From: Martelella sp. NC20
GTDB lineage: Bacteria > Pseudomonadota > Alphaproteobacteria > Rhizobiales > Rhizobiaceae
Assembly: GCF_013459645.1 (NCBI RefSeq)
Contig: NZ_CP054861.1
Location: forward strand, 292,501-356,500
Direction: 5' to 3'
Length of the DNA: 64,000 bases
Below the pieces are notes generated by a model. That model worked only from the letters and a program-made list of their open reading frames with translations. It had not been told where the DNA came from and ran no database searches. A program made the translations under genes and the position numbers. This document shows positions 55,550-64,000 of the stretch, in pieces (the stretch's first letter is position 1; each line of letters begins with the position of its first letter).

Positions 55550-56575
55550 ATGACAGACGACCCGTTTAAACAAACACAGGCCGATAGAAAAGACTTTCTC
55601 GTCCCCGAGGGCACGAAAGAGCGTCTGGACGCTTTCATAGCCCGCGCGATGGGCGACGGCGTGTCGCGCACCCGCGTCAAGGCCCTGATCAATGCCGGCG
55701 CCGTTTCGATCGCCGGCAAACCGGTCACCGAACCGAGCCGCAAGGTCAGACCAGGCGAGGCCATCACCCTGATCATGCCCGAAATCGAGGACGCCGAACC
55801 GGAAGGCGAGGACATTCCGCTCGAAATCCTGCACGAGGACGACGACATCATCGTCATCAACAAGCAGGCGGGCCTCGTGGTGCATCCGGGCGCCGGCAAC
55901 TGGACCGGTACGCTGGTCAACGCGCTGATCCATCATTGCGGCGACAGCCTTTCAGGCATTGGCGGCGTCCGGCGTCCCGGCATCGTCCACCGCCTCGACA
56001 AGGATACCACCGGCGTGATGGTGGTCGCCAAGAACGACGCCGCCCACCACGCGCTCGCCGCCCAGTTCGCCGATCATGGACGAACCGGGCCGTTGCAGCG
56101 CGCCTACAAGGCGCTGATCTGGGGCCGGCCGAGAATGCTGCAGGGCACGATCGACGCCCCGTTAGGACGCGCGCCGGACCGCATCCGCCGGGCCGTCAAG
56201 CCGGCCGACAGCGCCGATGCCGATTTCGCCATCACCCACTACACGGTCGAACGCCGCTTCGGTGAAAAGCAGGATGGCAGCGCGCTGGCGAGCCTGGTCG
56301 AATGCCGGCTGGAGACGGGACGGACCCACCAGATCCGCGTTCACATGGCTCATATCGGCCACCCGCTGATCGGCGACAACATGTATGGCGCCGGCTTCAA
56401 GACCAAGGCCAATTTGCTGCAAGAGCCGGCCGCCTCGCTGGTGCGCGCCTTCCCCCGCCAGGCACTCCATGCCGCCCTGCTGGTGATCGAACACCCGACG
56501 AGCGGCGCGGAAATGCATTTCGAAGCCCCCCTGCCCGCCGATATGGCCGCCCTCTGCGCGGCCTTTGAGGGCTGA
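55550..56575 (+). CDS. rluD: Ribosomal large subunit pseudouridine synthase RluD family
   Basis: The 341-residue protein has an N-terminal S4 domain (RLDAFIARAMGDGVSRTRVKALI) and the RluA-type catalytic domain with the key Asp in GIVHRLDKDTTGVMVVAKND, plus LVECRLETGRTHQIRVHMAHIGHP. RluD modifies U1911/1915/1917 in helix 69 of 23S rRNA; the RluC/D subtype is judged from length and the S4 domain. ATG 55550. Confidence 0.92.
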   Translation: MTDDPFKQTQADRKDFLVPEGTKERLDAFIARAMGDGVSRTRVKALINAGAVSIAGKPVTEPSRKVRPGEAITLIMPEIEDAEPEGEDIPLEILHEDDDIIVINKQAGLVVHPGAGNWTGTLVNALIHHCGDSLSGIGGVRRPGIVHRLDKDTTGVMVVAKNDAAHHALAAQFADHGRTGPLQRAYKALIWGRPRMLQGTIDAPLGRAPDRIRRAVKPADSADADFAITHYTVERRFGEKQDGSALASLVECRLETGRTHQIRVHMAHIGHPLIGDNMYGAGFKTKANLLQEPAASLVRAFPRQALHAALLVIEHPTSGAEMHFEAPLPADMAALCAAFEG

Positions 56576-56760
56576 GCGCCGGCCACGGCCGTAAACATTC
56601 CAGTTGATGGAGTGTTTATCGCTTGAATCTCTTGAAAGCCCTGCCTGCCATACTTAAATCGGGTTTTCCCTCCAGAAAATCGATGGATCGGGTTGCGGGG
56701 CCTCGCCCCGGTAATCGCCGTTGATCTGATGAGGATTGCAACACCAAGGGGGTGAAAGCA

Positions 56761-57672
56761 TTGGCCAATACGCTTCCCAGCATTCGTGCCGGAGAAAACG
56801 GTCTCAACCGTTATCTCGAAGAAATCCGCAAATTCCCCATGCTCGAACCGCAGCAGGAATACATGCTCGCAAAGCGGTATCAGGAGCATGACGATCGTGG
56901 CGCCGCCCACCAGCTCGTCACCAGCCATCTGCGCCTCGTCGCCAAGATCGCCATGGGCTATCGCGGCTACGGGCTTCCCATCGGCGAGGTCGTGTCCGAA
57001 GGCAATGTCGGCCTGATGCAGGCCGTCAAGAAATTCGACCCCGAACGCGGTTTCCGGCTGGCCACCTACGCGATGTGGTGGATCAAGGCCTCGATCCAGG
57101 AATATATCCTGCGCTCGTGGTCGCTCGTCAAAATGGGCACCACCGCCAACCAGAAGCGGCTGTTCTTCAACCTGCGCCGCCTCAAGGGCAAGATCCAGGC
57201 GATCGAGGATGGCGATCTGAAGCCCGAACAGGTCACCGAAATCGCGACCAAGCTGAATGTCAGCGAGGAAGAGGTGGTTTCGATGAACCGCCGGCTTTCC
57301 GGCGACGCCTCGCTGAACGCGCCGATCCGCGCCACCGAGGGCGAATCCGGCCAGTGGCAGGACTGGCTTGTCGACGACCATGACAGCCAGGAAGACATGC
57401 TCGTCAATCAGGACGAGCTCGAAAACCGCCGCGACATGCTGTCTTCGGCTATGGATGTGCTGAACGACCGTGAAAAGCGGATATTCGTCGCCCGCCGCCT
57501 CGCCGAGGATCCGGAAACGCTGGAATCGCTTTCCGGCGAATTCTCGATCTCGCGCGAACGCGTGCGTCAGATCGAGGTCCGCGCTTTCGAAAAGGTCCAG
57601 GACGCCGTCCAGAAACAGGTCGCCGCCAACGCCAAGGCGGTCCGCGCCGTGCGCGAGGGCGTCGACGACTGA
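56761..57672 (+). CDS. rpoH: RNA polymerase heat-shock sigma factor RpoH
   Basis: The 303-residue sigma-32 homologue has region 2.3-2.4 EGNVGLMQAVKKFDPERGFRL, FATYAMWWIKASIQEYIL, the RpoH box QKRLFFNLRRLK and a C-terminal HTH (ISRERVRQIEVRAFEKVQ). I prefer a TTG start at 56761 because AAGGGGG lies 8 nt upstream; a GTG at 56752 sits against that site. The resulting MANTLPSIRAGENGLNRYL agrees with rhizobial RpoH. A strong terminator follows. It would drive clpB. Confidence 0.95.
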   Translation: MANTLPSIRAGENGLNRYLEEIRKFPMLEPQQEYMLAKRYQEHDDRGAAHQLVTSHLRLVAKIAMGYRGYGLPIGEVVSEGNVGLMQAVKKFDPERGFRLATYAMWWIKASIQEYILRSWSLVKMGTTANQKRLFFNLRRLKGKIQAIEDGDLKPEQVTEIATKLNVSEEEVVSMNRRLSGDASLNAPIRATEGESGQWQDWLVDDHDSQEDMLVNQDELENRRDMLSSAMDVLNDREKRIFVARRLAEDPETLESLSGEFSISRERVRQIEVRAFEKVQDAVQKQVAANAKAVRAVREGVDD

Positions 57673-57702
57673 TTTATCCGGAAATATCGGCACGTGAATG
57701 AA

Positions 57703-57737
57703 CAGAGCCGCGGCGGGAAACTGCCGCGGCTCTGTTT
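57703..57737 (+). terminator. rpoH terminator
   Basis: CAGAGCCGCGGC and GCCGCGGCTCTG form a 12-bp stem with a short loop, followed by TTTGTT. Confidence 0.9.
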
Positions 57738-57764
57738 GTTGACAAACCTGTCCCCATACACTTC

Positions 57765-57916
57765 CGTCATCCTCGGGCTTGTCCCGAGGGTCTAACCACG
57801 TCTGGTTGCGACAGGCGTATCGGGATAAATATTTAGGTCAAACAAACCTTTATGAGAAACCAGCACCGCTCGTTTGGTGGCGTGATTGGATCCTCGGGTC
57901 AAGCCCGAGGATGACG
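57765..57916. repeat. Palindrome-ended mosaic repeat, copy 5
   Basis: The 152-bp element begins CGTCATCCTCGGGC and ends CCCGAGGATGACG with the usual terminal hairpins. It closely matches copies 1 and 4. It fills most of the rpoH-57941 gap. Confidence 0.8.
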
Positions 57917-57940
57917 CCCGTGAAGAGGATAGGTTTGCCG

Positions 57941-59698
57941 TCAGTTGTTGTCGCCGATGTCGCCGAGCGCCTGCCATTCCTGGACGGCGCGGTCGAAGAT
58001 CGCCATGCCGGTCGTGCCCTTTTCGAGCGTCAGCAGCGCCCGGCGACCGTTGCGATAGGTAATCGGGATATCGATCCAGTTGCGCTCGGCAAGCAGCGCC
58101 AGGTTCTGCCCGCGCGCCTGATCGAAATCGTTCAGCGCCAGCATGTAGAGATCGTCGGTGATCTTGGCCGAAACCGCGATCAGCGGATCGCCCCGGGCAG
58201 CTTCGGTGTTCTTCAGCGAGATACGCTGGACATTGTCGATCGCGCCGCCCTGGAAATTCTCGCCGACCGTGAACGAAATATCGATGAGATGGCTTGCCGG
58301 CAGGGAGGAATCGTCATTGCGGCGGAAGGTGATCACACCGGAAAGCCCCGCCTCCGGCACGTTCATGACGCCCTCGATCACCGGTTCGGACACCGCCGTG
58401 CCGGTGTTCTCCTGCTTCAGTTCCCAGGCAACGGTTCCCTGATAGGCAGACGGCACCGACTGGCCGAGCTGCTCCTCATAGAGATACATCTTCTGCGCGG
58501 CGCCAACCGGCGGCGCGGGTGCGGCAACGTCCTGCGCGGCACCGGACGAGGCCGATGCGCCGGAGGTCTGGTTTGCCACAGTGCGCGCCGGCCCGGCGCT
58601 TGCGCCTGCGGCAGGCAGGCCCTCGTCAACCTCGGTGCCATCCGGAAGCAGCCGCTGGGTGAATTGCTTCTCGCCCGCCGCTTCGCCTTCCGCCGGGGTT
58701 TCTTCCACCGGGGTCCCGGCGGTTTCCGGTTCGGCCGCCGGCGTGGTCACGGGCTCGGCCGGCGTCTCGCTGACCTCGTCGCCCGGCTCAACCAGCGCCG
58801 TCAGCGTGTCACGGCTATCCCAGACGAAATAGCCGCCGATCGCGACGATCGCCAGAATGACGACAGCGGCAATCGCAAGGCCGATGCGTCTCGCCCCGCC
58901 GCCCCGTCCGGCATCAACCTCGTCGCCATCGCGACCGTATCCGGCGGCGCGCTCGTAGTCCTCATAGCTCTGCTCGTCCGGTTCAAGCCCGAGGAGGTTG
59001 TCGACATGGGCCCAGTCCTTTTCCGAAACGGGCCGCGCACCTGTGGAAACAGCCGGCTCAGCGGACACCGCGTCGGCGGGCGCCGCCTCATAGCTCCAGT
59101 CGTCGTAGTCGGCGCGGTGATCGTCGGACTCGACCACAACCGATCCGGAATCGCTTTCCTCGTCATCCTCCGGCGTATCGAAGGAATAGGAGGTTTCGTC
59201 CTCGGGTTCGGACGCACGCTCGTAGACGACCCGATCGGGGCGGTTGACCGCCTCGAACGTCGCCCCCTGGAGGAAGCCCGACGTCTGCGGCGGTTGTTCC
59301 GGCTCGGGTTCCGGCTCGAATTCAGCCTCGGGTTCCGGCGCGACCTCGTCGGCGGGCGGCTCGTCATATGGCTCTTCGGTCGGATATGGCTCTTCGGCGG
59401 GCGCTTCCGGCTCGGCATAATCCTCGACCGGCGCCTCGTCACCAAAAGCCTCGACCTCCGCGATCTCCTCTTCATCGGAGGGCAGGGCTACGGCGAAATC
59501 GCTCTCGACCTCCGCGATCGCGGCATCGATCTTGTCGATCTGCCGCTTGATCATGGCTTCCGGCGGCGGCGGATTCATGTTTTCCATCTGCCGGACGACA
59601 GCCGAGCGCGCCTTGTCGTAGACGCGGGCGCGCAATTCCGGAGATTGCTCCGGAAGGCCTTCGACCGCGCGCCGAATGACTGCTGTGAAATCCGCCAT
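57941..59698 (-). CDS. Large acidic single-pass membrane protein, unknown function
   Basis: The 585-residue product has a small helical N-terminal domain (1-70, ELRARVYDKARSAVVRQMEN), a very acidic Glu/Pro-rich linker (about 74-265; e.g. EPEPEAEFEPEPEPE), one helix (about 272-293), then a Glu/Pro/Thr-rich linker and a periplasmic beta-rich domain (about 430-580). N-terminus inside, C-terminus outside. The unbroken frame and organised domains point to a real gene conserved in rhizobia; I know no named family. ATG 59698. Confidence 0.85.
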   Translation of the reverse strand: MADFTAVIRRAVEGLPEQSPELRARVYDKARSAVVRQMENMNPPPPEAMIKRQIDKIDAAIAEVESDFAVALPSDEEEIAEVEAFGDEAPVEDYAEPEAPAEEPYPTEEPYDEPPADEVAPEPEAEFEPEPEPEQPPQTSGFLQGATFEAVNRPDRVVYERASEPEDETSYSFDTPEDDEESDSGSVVVESDDHRADYDDWSYEAAPADAVSAEPAVSTGARPVSEKDWAHVDNLLGLEPDEQSYEDYERAAGYGRDGDEVDAGRGGGARRIGLAIAAVVILAIVAIGGYFVWDSRDTLTALVEPGDEVSETPAEPVTTPAAEPETAGTPVEETPAEGEAAGEKQFTQRLLPDGTEVDEGLPAAGASAGPARTVANQTSGASASSGAAQDVAAPAPPVGAAQKMYLYEEQLGQSVPSAYQGTVAWELKQENTGTAVSEPVIEGVMNVPEAGLSGVITFRRNDDSSLPASHLIDISFTVGENFQGGAIDNVQRISLKNTEAARGDPLIAVSAKITDDLYMLALNDFDQARGQNLALLAERNWIDIPITYRNGRRALLTLEKGTTGMAIFDRAVQEWQALGDIGDNN

Positions 59699-59749
59699 GA
59701 ATCACCCCTATTGTGCGGGTCAGTGCCGCGACAATACTACGATTTTTTC

Positions 59750-61048
59750 TTAATCTTCAAATGGATCGGTCACGAGAATGGTATCTTCGCGCTCAGGACT
59801 TGTGGATAGAAGCGCCACGGGTGCTCCTATCAGTTCCTCAACCTGGCGTACATACTTGATCGCCTGGGCCGGCAGGTCCGCCCATTTGCGCGCGCCGACG
59901 GTTGATTCCTTCCAGCCTTCCAGCGTCACATAGATCGGCTTGACGCGCGCCTGGGCGCCCTGGCTTGCCGGCAGCGCCTCGACCCGCTCGCCGTCCAGTT
60001 CGTAGGCGACGCAGATTTTCAGCTCATCGAGACCATCCAGCACATCGAGCTTGGTGAGCGCGATGCCGGTGATGCCGTTGGTGGCGACGGCCTGGCGCAC
60101 CAGCACCGCATCGAACCAGCCGCAGCGGCGCTTGCGCCCGGTGACCGTGCCGAATTCATGACCGCGCTCGCCGAGGAAATTGCCGATCTCGTCGTGGAGT
60201 TCGGTCGGGAACGGTCCCTCTCCAACGCGTGTCGTATAGGCCTTGGTGATGCCGAGCACATATTCGAGCGAGCCCGGCCCCATGCCGGAACCGGCCGCCG
60301 CCTGTCCCGCGACCGTGTTCGACGAGGTCACGAACGGATAGGTGCCGTGATCGATGTCCAGCAACGTGCCCTGCGCGCCCTCGAACAGGATACGCGCGCC
60401 GGCGCGGCGCTTCTTGTCGAGCAGCAGCCACACGGTTTCGCGGTAGGGCAGAACCTGATCGGCGACGGATGTCAGTTCATCCATGATCGTCTTGTGCTCG
60501 ATCTCCGGCGCGCCGAAACCGCGCCTGAGCGCATTGTGATGCGTCAGCAGCCGGTCGATCTTGGCGGGCAGGCTCTCCAGATTGGCAAGGTCCATCAGCC
60601 GGATCGCGCGGCGGCCGACCTTGTCCTCATAGGCCGGGCCGATGCCGCGCCGCGTGGTGCCGATCTTGGTGCCGGAATTGGAGGCGGCGTCCTCGCGCAT
60701 GCCGTCGAGCTCGCGGTGGAGCGACAGGATCAGCGTCGCATTGTCGGCAATCCGGAGGTTTTCGGGGCTGATCTTCACCCCTTGCGCTTCCAGCCGGCCG
60801 ATCTCGGCGATCAGCGCATGCGGGTCGACGACGACGCCATTGCCGATGACGGCGAGCTTGCCTTCGCGCACGACGCCGGAGGGCAGCAGCGACAGCTTGT
60901 AGCTCACACCGTCGATCACCAGCGTGTGGCCGGCATTGTGGCCGCCCTGATAGCGCACCACGATATCGGCGCGCTCGGAAAGCCAGTCCACGATCTTGCC
61001 CTTGCCCTCATCGCCCCATTGCGAACCGACCACTACAACATTTGTCAT
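59750..61048 (-). CDS. purA: Adenylosuccinate synthetase
   Basis: The 432-residue enzyme joins IMP and aspartate with GTP in AMP synthesis. [16 protein letters not shown] holds the catalytic Asp and P-loop; [37 protein letters not shown] and [11 protein letters not shown] are conserved. Length is typical. Confidence 0.98.
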   Translation of the reverse strand: MTNVVVVGSQWGDEGKGKIVDWLSERADIVVRYQGGHNAGHTLVIDGVSYKLSLLPSGVVREGKLAVIGNGVVVDPHALIAEIGRLEAQGVKISPENLRIADNATLILSLHRELDGMREDAASNSGTKIGTTRRGIGPAYEDKVGRRAIRLMDLANLESLPAKIDRLLTHHNALRRGFGAPEIEHKTIMDELTSVADQVLPYRETVWLLLDKKRRAGARILFEGAQGTLLDIDHGTYPFVTSSNTVAGQAAAGSGMGPGSLEYVLGITKAYTTRVGEGPFPTELHDEIGNFLGERGHEFGTVTGRKRRCGWFDAVLVRQAVATNGITGIALTKLDVLDGLDELKICVAYELDGERVEALPASQGAQARVKPIYVTLEGWKESTVGARKWADLPAQAIKYVRQVEELIGAPVALLSTSPEREDTILVTDPFED

Positions 61049-61190
61049 ATCACCTACCTGGAATTCCTAGTCTGAGCCGCAGCATCTATAACCATACCGT
61101 TGTCATATTGCGATCCCCTGCAACCCCGCACCGCAAATTTTCTCGTGACAACAGCATGGACGACAGACTATGCCGAGCTGAAACAGATTG

Positions 61191-62111
61191 ATGCATGACA
61201 TGAAAACAGCAACAAACGCCCTGCAATGGCAGGCCTATCTGCTTTTGACCATAACGGCATTCCTTTGGGGCGGAAACATGACAGCCGGCAAGCTGGCTGT
61301 GGGTCATGTCTCGCCGATGGTGCTGAATTCATTGCGCTGGGGGATCGCGGCCCTTGTCATCGGACTGTTCTCGATGCCGCAAATCCGCAAGGACTGGCCG
61401 GTGGTGCGCAGGAACTGGCCCGCGATCCTGGCCTTCGGCGCGGTCGGCTATACCGCCTACAACGCCTTTCTGTATTCGTCGCTGAAGCTGACCTCGGCGA
61501 TCAATGTTTCGATGATCCAGGCGATCCTGCCATTCTGTATCCTGGTCATCAATTTCGCGCTGTTTCGCACCCGTTCGACCATGCTGCAGATGACCGGCTT
61601 TGTGCTGACGCTTGCCGGCGTCGCGGTGGTTGTGTCGCAAGGCGAAATGCAGAAGCTCCTTCATCTCGACCTTCACCTCGGCGATGTGCTCGCTCTTTCC
61701 GCCGCCCTTTGCTATTCCGGCTACACCGTCTGCCTGCGCTGGAAGCCGCCGCTGGACTGGCGGGTCATGGTGATGTCGTTCTGCTGCGGCGCCGTGATTG
61801 CCTCGCTGCCGCTGACAGCCGCCGAAATCGCTACCGGGACGGCGATTTTTCCCCATGATGCGATCGGTTTCGGCGTCGTGCTTTATGCGGGCCTGTTTCC
61901 ATCGCTCATCTCGCAGGCGTTTTTCATGCGCGGCGTTGATATTATCGGCCCCAACCGCGCCGGCATCTTCATCAACCTGATCCCGGTGTTCGGCACCATC
62001 ATCGCCGTGGCCCTGCTCGGCGAGCAATTGGCAAGCTTCCACGCGTTCGCCTTCGTTCTCGTCCTCGGCGGGATCGCCGTTGCCGAATGGGGAAAGCCGA
62101 AGCCGGCCTGA
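61191..62111 (+). CDS. EamA/DMT family permease
   Basis: The 306-residue protein has ten helices in two EamA repeats (about 15-145, 160-300). MTAGKLAVGHVSPMVLNSLRW and AFLVLGGIAVAEWG-like ends are typical of the drug/metabolite transporter family. Substrate unknown. ATG 61191 chosen; TTG 61188 and ATG 61200 are close. It is divergent from purA. Confidence 0.9.
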   Translation: MHDMKTATNALQWQAYLLLTITAFLWGGNMTAGKLAVGHVSPMVLNSLRWGIAALVIGLFSMPQIRKDWPVVRRNWPAILAFGAVGYTAYNAFLYSSLKLTSAINVSMIQAILPFCILVINFALFRTRSTMLQMTGFVLTLAGVAVVVSQGEMQKLLHLDLHLGDVLALSAALCYSGYTVCLRWKPPLDWRVMVMSFCCGAVIASLPLTAAEIATGTAIFPHDAIGFGVVLYAGLFPSLISQAFFMRGVDIIGPNRAGIFINLIPVFGTIIAVALLGEQLASFHAFAFVLVLGGIAVAEWGKPKPA

Positions 62112-62232
62112 AAGCGCCCGCAAAAAGAGAGCGGCCGGAACGCAAAACGATGCTTTTGCCGGACACGCCCTTTGCCTAAACCTGTCAGAGACGCCGCGTC
62201 GTAAAGCGGCGGAAACATCAGACAGGTGAGAC

Positions 62233-63033
62233 ATGGCCAAGCGCTTCTACTGGAATGAACTGACGAGCCCGGAATTTTCAGCGCTTGACGCCGACCGGAC
62301 GATCGCGATCCTGCCGATCGCCTCCACCGAGCAGCACGGCCCCCATCTGCCGGTCGCAACCGACGTCGCGATCGCGCGCGGCATGCTGGATACGCTTCAG
62401 GAAAATATTCCTGACGATCTCGACGTTCTGGTGCTCCCGGTGCAGGAAATCGGCAAGGCCAACGAACATGTCTACGGCCCCGGCACGCTCTCCTTCGGCG
62501 CCGACATCCTGATCCCGGCCTGGACCGCGATCGGCGAAAAGGTCGCCGAAACGGGCCTCAGAAAGATGATCATCGTCAACAGCCATGGCGGCAATCTCGA
62601 TGTCATGCACATTGTGGCGCGCGAGCTGCGGGTGCGGTTCTCGATGGCGGTGGTCTCCACCCAGTGGGGCCGCTTCGGCCACCCCGAAGGCATGATCAGC
62701 GACGAGGAGCGCGCCTATGGCATCCATGCCGGTGAGGTCGAAACCTCGCTGATGCTGCATTTCCGCCCGGAACTCGTGAAGATGGAACATGCGGAAAACT
62801 TTGCGTCGCTCGCGAAATGGCAGAAGGAAAACACCCGCCATCTGCAGCCGATCCCGCCCAATTCGCTCGCCTGGATCGCCCACGATCTCAACCCCAAGGG
62901 CGCCGTCGGCAATGCCAGCGCCGGCACCGCAGAAAAGGGCAAGGCCATCGCAAGGCATCAGATCACTGGGTTTATCGAGCTGATCGAGGATTTGCGGGAC
63001 TATCCGCTGGACAGGCTTTATTCGCCGGCGTGA
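62233..63033 (+). CDS. Creatininase family amidohydrolase
   Basis: The 266-residue enzyme is of the creatininase/formamide-hydrolase superfamily: IASTEQHGPHLPVATDV with metal ligands E, H, D; VNSHGGN; and GIHAGEVETSLMLHFRPELV. The family includes creatininase, MftE-like peptidases and ArfB-type formamide hydrolases of flavin and purine metabolism; I cannot tell which substrate. It stands alone after the EamA gene. Confidence 0.9.
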   Translation: MAKRFYWNELTSPEFSALDADRTIAILPIASTEQHGPHLPVATDVAIARGMLDTLQENIPDDLDVLVLPVQEIGKANEHVYGPGTLSFGADILIPAWTAIGEKVAETGLRKMIIVNSHGGNLDVMHIVARELRVRFSMAVVSTQWGRFGHPEGMISDEERAYGIHAGEVETSLMLHFRPELVKMEHAENFASLAKWQKENTRHLQPIPPNSLAWIAHDLNPKGAVGNASAGTAEKGKAIARHQITGFIELIEDLRDYPLDRLYSPA

Positions 63034-63492
63034 GCGGGTATGCGGGGCGGCAACACCTCGCCCCACAATCTCTCCCCCTGAGGGCAGGGCCATTGCATAT
63101 GGGGAGAGCGGCTTGCTCCAGATACTCTCTCCCGCTTGCGGGAGAGATGCCCCGAAAGGGGCAGTGAGGGTGATGCAGCATATCGACCCGTGAGGGCGTT
63201 CGCGGGGTTGGGCTCCCCCCTCACTGTCGCTGTCGCGACATCTCTCCCCTCCGGGGCGAGAAGATTGGGGGGCTGTACAGCGAAGTCATATGCAATAGCC
63301 CTGCCTTTGAGGGGGAGATGTCGCGAACGCGACAGAGAGGGGTAAGGGCATAAGCCGCATACTCCGTGCTCCCGGAAAGAGTTCACCCCTCTCTGCCCCT
63401 CTCGGGGCATCTCTCCCTCAAGGGGAGAGATTGATGGCGGCTACGCTTTTGCTTCATATCAAGTTTCGAATGAAACGGTCAGGCAGCCCCCC
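63034..63492. repeat. Nested inverted repeats of a second mosaic family
   Basis: A region of 459 bp without a gene. The arms ATCTCTCCCCCTGAGGGCAG with GGCCATTGCATATG (63068-63101) recur inverted at 63287-63320. Inside and beside them are short palindromes such as CTCTCCCGCTTGCGGGAGAG (63126-63145), GCCCCGAAAGGGGC and the CTGTCGCTGTCGCGACA/TGTCGCGAACGCGACAG pair (63226-63242 and 63319-63335). Confidence 0.75.
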
Positions 63493-64000
63493 CTACTGCG
63501 GCGTCTCCGGCAAGTGGCGGCGCTGTTGCAGCGTCGCGATCATCGCTGCCAGTTCCTGCAGAAGATAATCCACGAACAGGCTGGTTGCCGCATCTAGCGG
63601 CGCGCGGGCGCGGGCGAACAGTTTCATCGGCTGGTGGCGCACATGCGGATCGGCGACCGGGCGGAAGATCAGTTCGCCCCGGCTGCACTCATCATAGACA
63701 TCGAGCGGATTGAGGAAGGTCAGGCCGCTGCCGCGCTTGACCAGTTGTTTCAGCATTTCCGAGGAATTGGTCTCGACCACCGGCTCGATCGGCAGCGGCA
63801 GCGGCGACAACATGAGATTGATGATATTGCGCAGGCTGGTGCCGGTCTGCGCCAGCACCAGCGGCTCCTGAACCACATCGGCGACATTGACGCGCTCCTG
63901 TTCGCCAAGCGGATGGCCGGGTGGCAGCACCGCCCCGATCGGCGCGTCGAATGATGCGACCGTGCGGATGCCGGGCGTTGGCGGAATGTTGAAGCCGAGG
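63493..64000 (-). CDS. LysR-type regulator, C-terminal part (runs off window)
   Basis: About 168 residues of the LysR substrate-binding domain are present; the frame stays open to the right edge, so the HTH and start codon are outside. GAVLPPGHPLGEQERVNVAD and LVKRGSGLTFLNPLDVYD fit RD-II regions of the family. The position beyond the creatininase, on the opposite strand, does not define its target. Stop at 63493. Confidence 0.88.
   Translation of the reverse strand, partial: LGFNIPPTPGIRTVASFDAPIGAVLPPGHPLGEQERVNVADVVQEPLVLAQTGTSLRNIINLMLSPLPLPIEPVVETNSSEMLKQLVKRGSGLTFLNPLDVYDECSRGELIFRPVADPHVRHQPMKLFARARAPLDAATSLFVDYLLQELAAMIATLQQRRHLPETPQ

Overview
The window (about 62% G+C) looks like chromosomal DNA of an alphaproteobacterium of the order Hyphomicrobiales (Rhizobiales). 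The evidence is the gene content and order: a CtrA/SciP/ChpT cell-cycle cluster, an EipA (DUF1134) homologue, a cycM-kdsB-pheA block, an ffs-dnaX-ybaB-recR block, a rhizobial-type RpoH, a ugpBAEC operon, and several families of palindromic intergenic mosaic repeats of the rhizobial kind. I cannot name the genus from sequence alone; a Rhizobiaceae or Aurantimonadaceae relative would fit. Nearly all of it is ordinary core genome. Accessory material is limited to one IS630-family element, an arsenic operon, a lone DUF2793 protein and one unusual three-gene envelope operon.

Layout. 0.4-7.3 kb: M23 envelope peptidase, ClpB, ribonuclease D, a small membrane protein and a DedA protein. 7.4-13.9 kb: a PhoA-type alkaline phosphatase with a possible Pho box; a three-gene exporter-like set (Tat-exported CxxC protein, LolD-like ATPase, FtsX-like permease with a His/Asp/Glu-rich loop); an AEC carrier; membrane cytochrome c. 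14.1-19.5 kb: kdsB, pheA with an IS630 element inserted exactly in its stop codon, then a leftward HIT-nudC-WYL regulator-VOC operon. 19.6-23.4 kb: SRP RNA, dnaX, ybaB, a LysE exporter, recR. 23.4-28.3 kb: HAD phosphatase, arsR-arsC-acr3, dsbB with a DUF5993 partner, rppH, bacterioferritin and its ferredoxin. 28.7-33.2 kb: NDUFA9-like epimerase, pyrF, dnaN, rsmI, yraN. 33.3-38.8 kb: ugpB, ugpA, ugpE, ugpC for glycerol-3-phosphate uptake (Pho-box candidate upstream, internal terminator after ugpB) and gshB. 38.8-42.5 kb: TM2 protein, YifB/ComM ATPase, a heptamer tandem repeat, DUF2793 protein. 42.5-45.1 kb: three-gene envelope operon ending in a trypsin-fold protein that lacks all three catalytic residues. 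45.3-48.2 kb: Trm112-like protein, LON-domain protein, thioredoxin/TPR co-chaperone, prolyl-tRNA editing protein, tRNA-Gly(GCC).

48.5-54.3 kb is the most coherent functional block: sciP, fliJ, ctrA, a TolC-like lipoprotein, chpT and eipA. It holds the master cell-cycle regulator, its phosphotransferase, its inhibitor and probable targets within 6 kb. The fliJ/ctrA intergenic region carries six GANTC (CcrM) sites, and near-consensus CtrA half-site pairs lie before sciP, ctrA and eipA. 54.3-64 kb: SpoU methyltransferase, rluD, rpoH, a large acidic single-pass membrane protein, purA, an EamA transporter, a creatininase-family amidase, and the 3' part of a LysR regulator running off the right edge.

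Start codons were chosen from ribosome-binding sites and family N-termini. GTG or TTG starts are proposed for kdsB, the WYL regulator, bfr, rpoH and the small gene after eipA. All assignments come from reading translated sequence and motifs; no database search was run.
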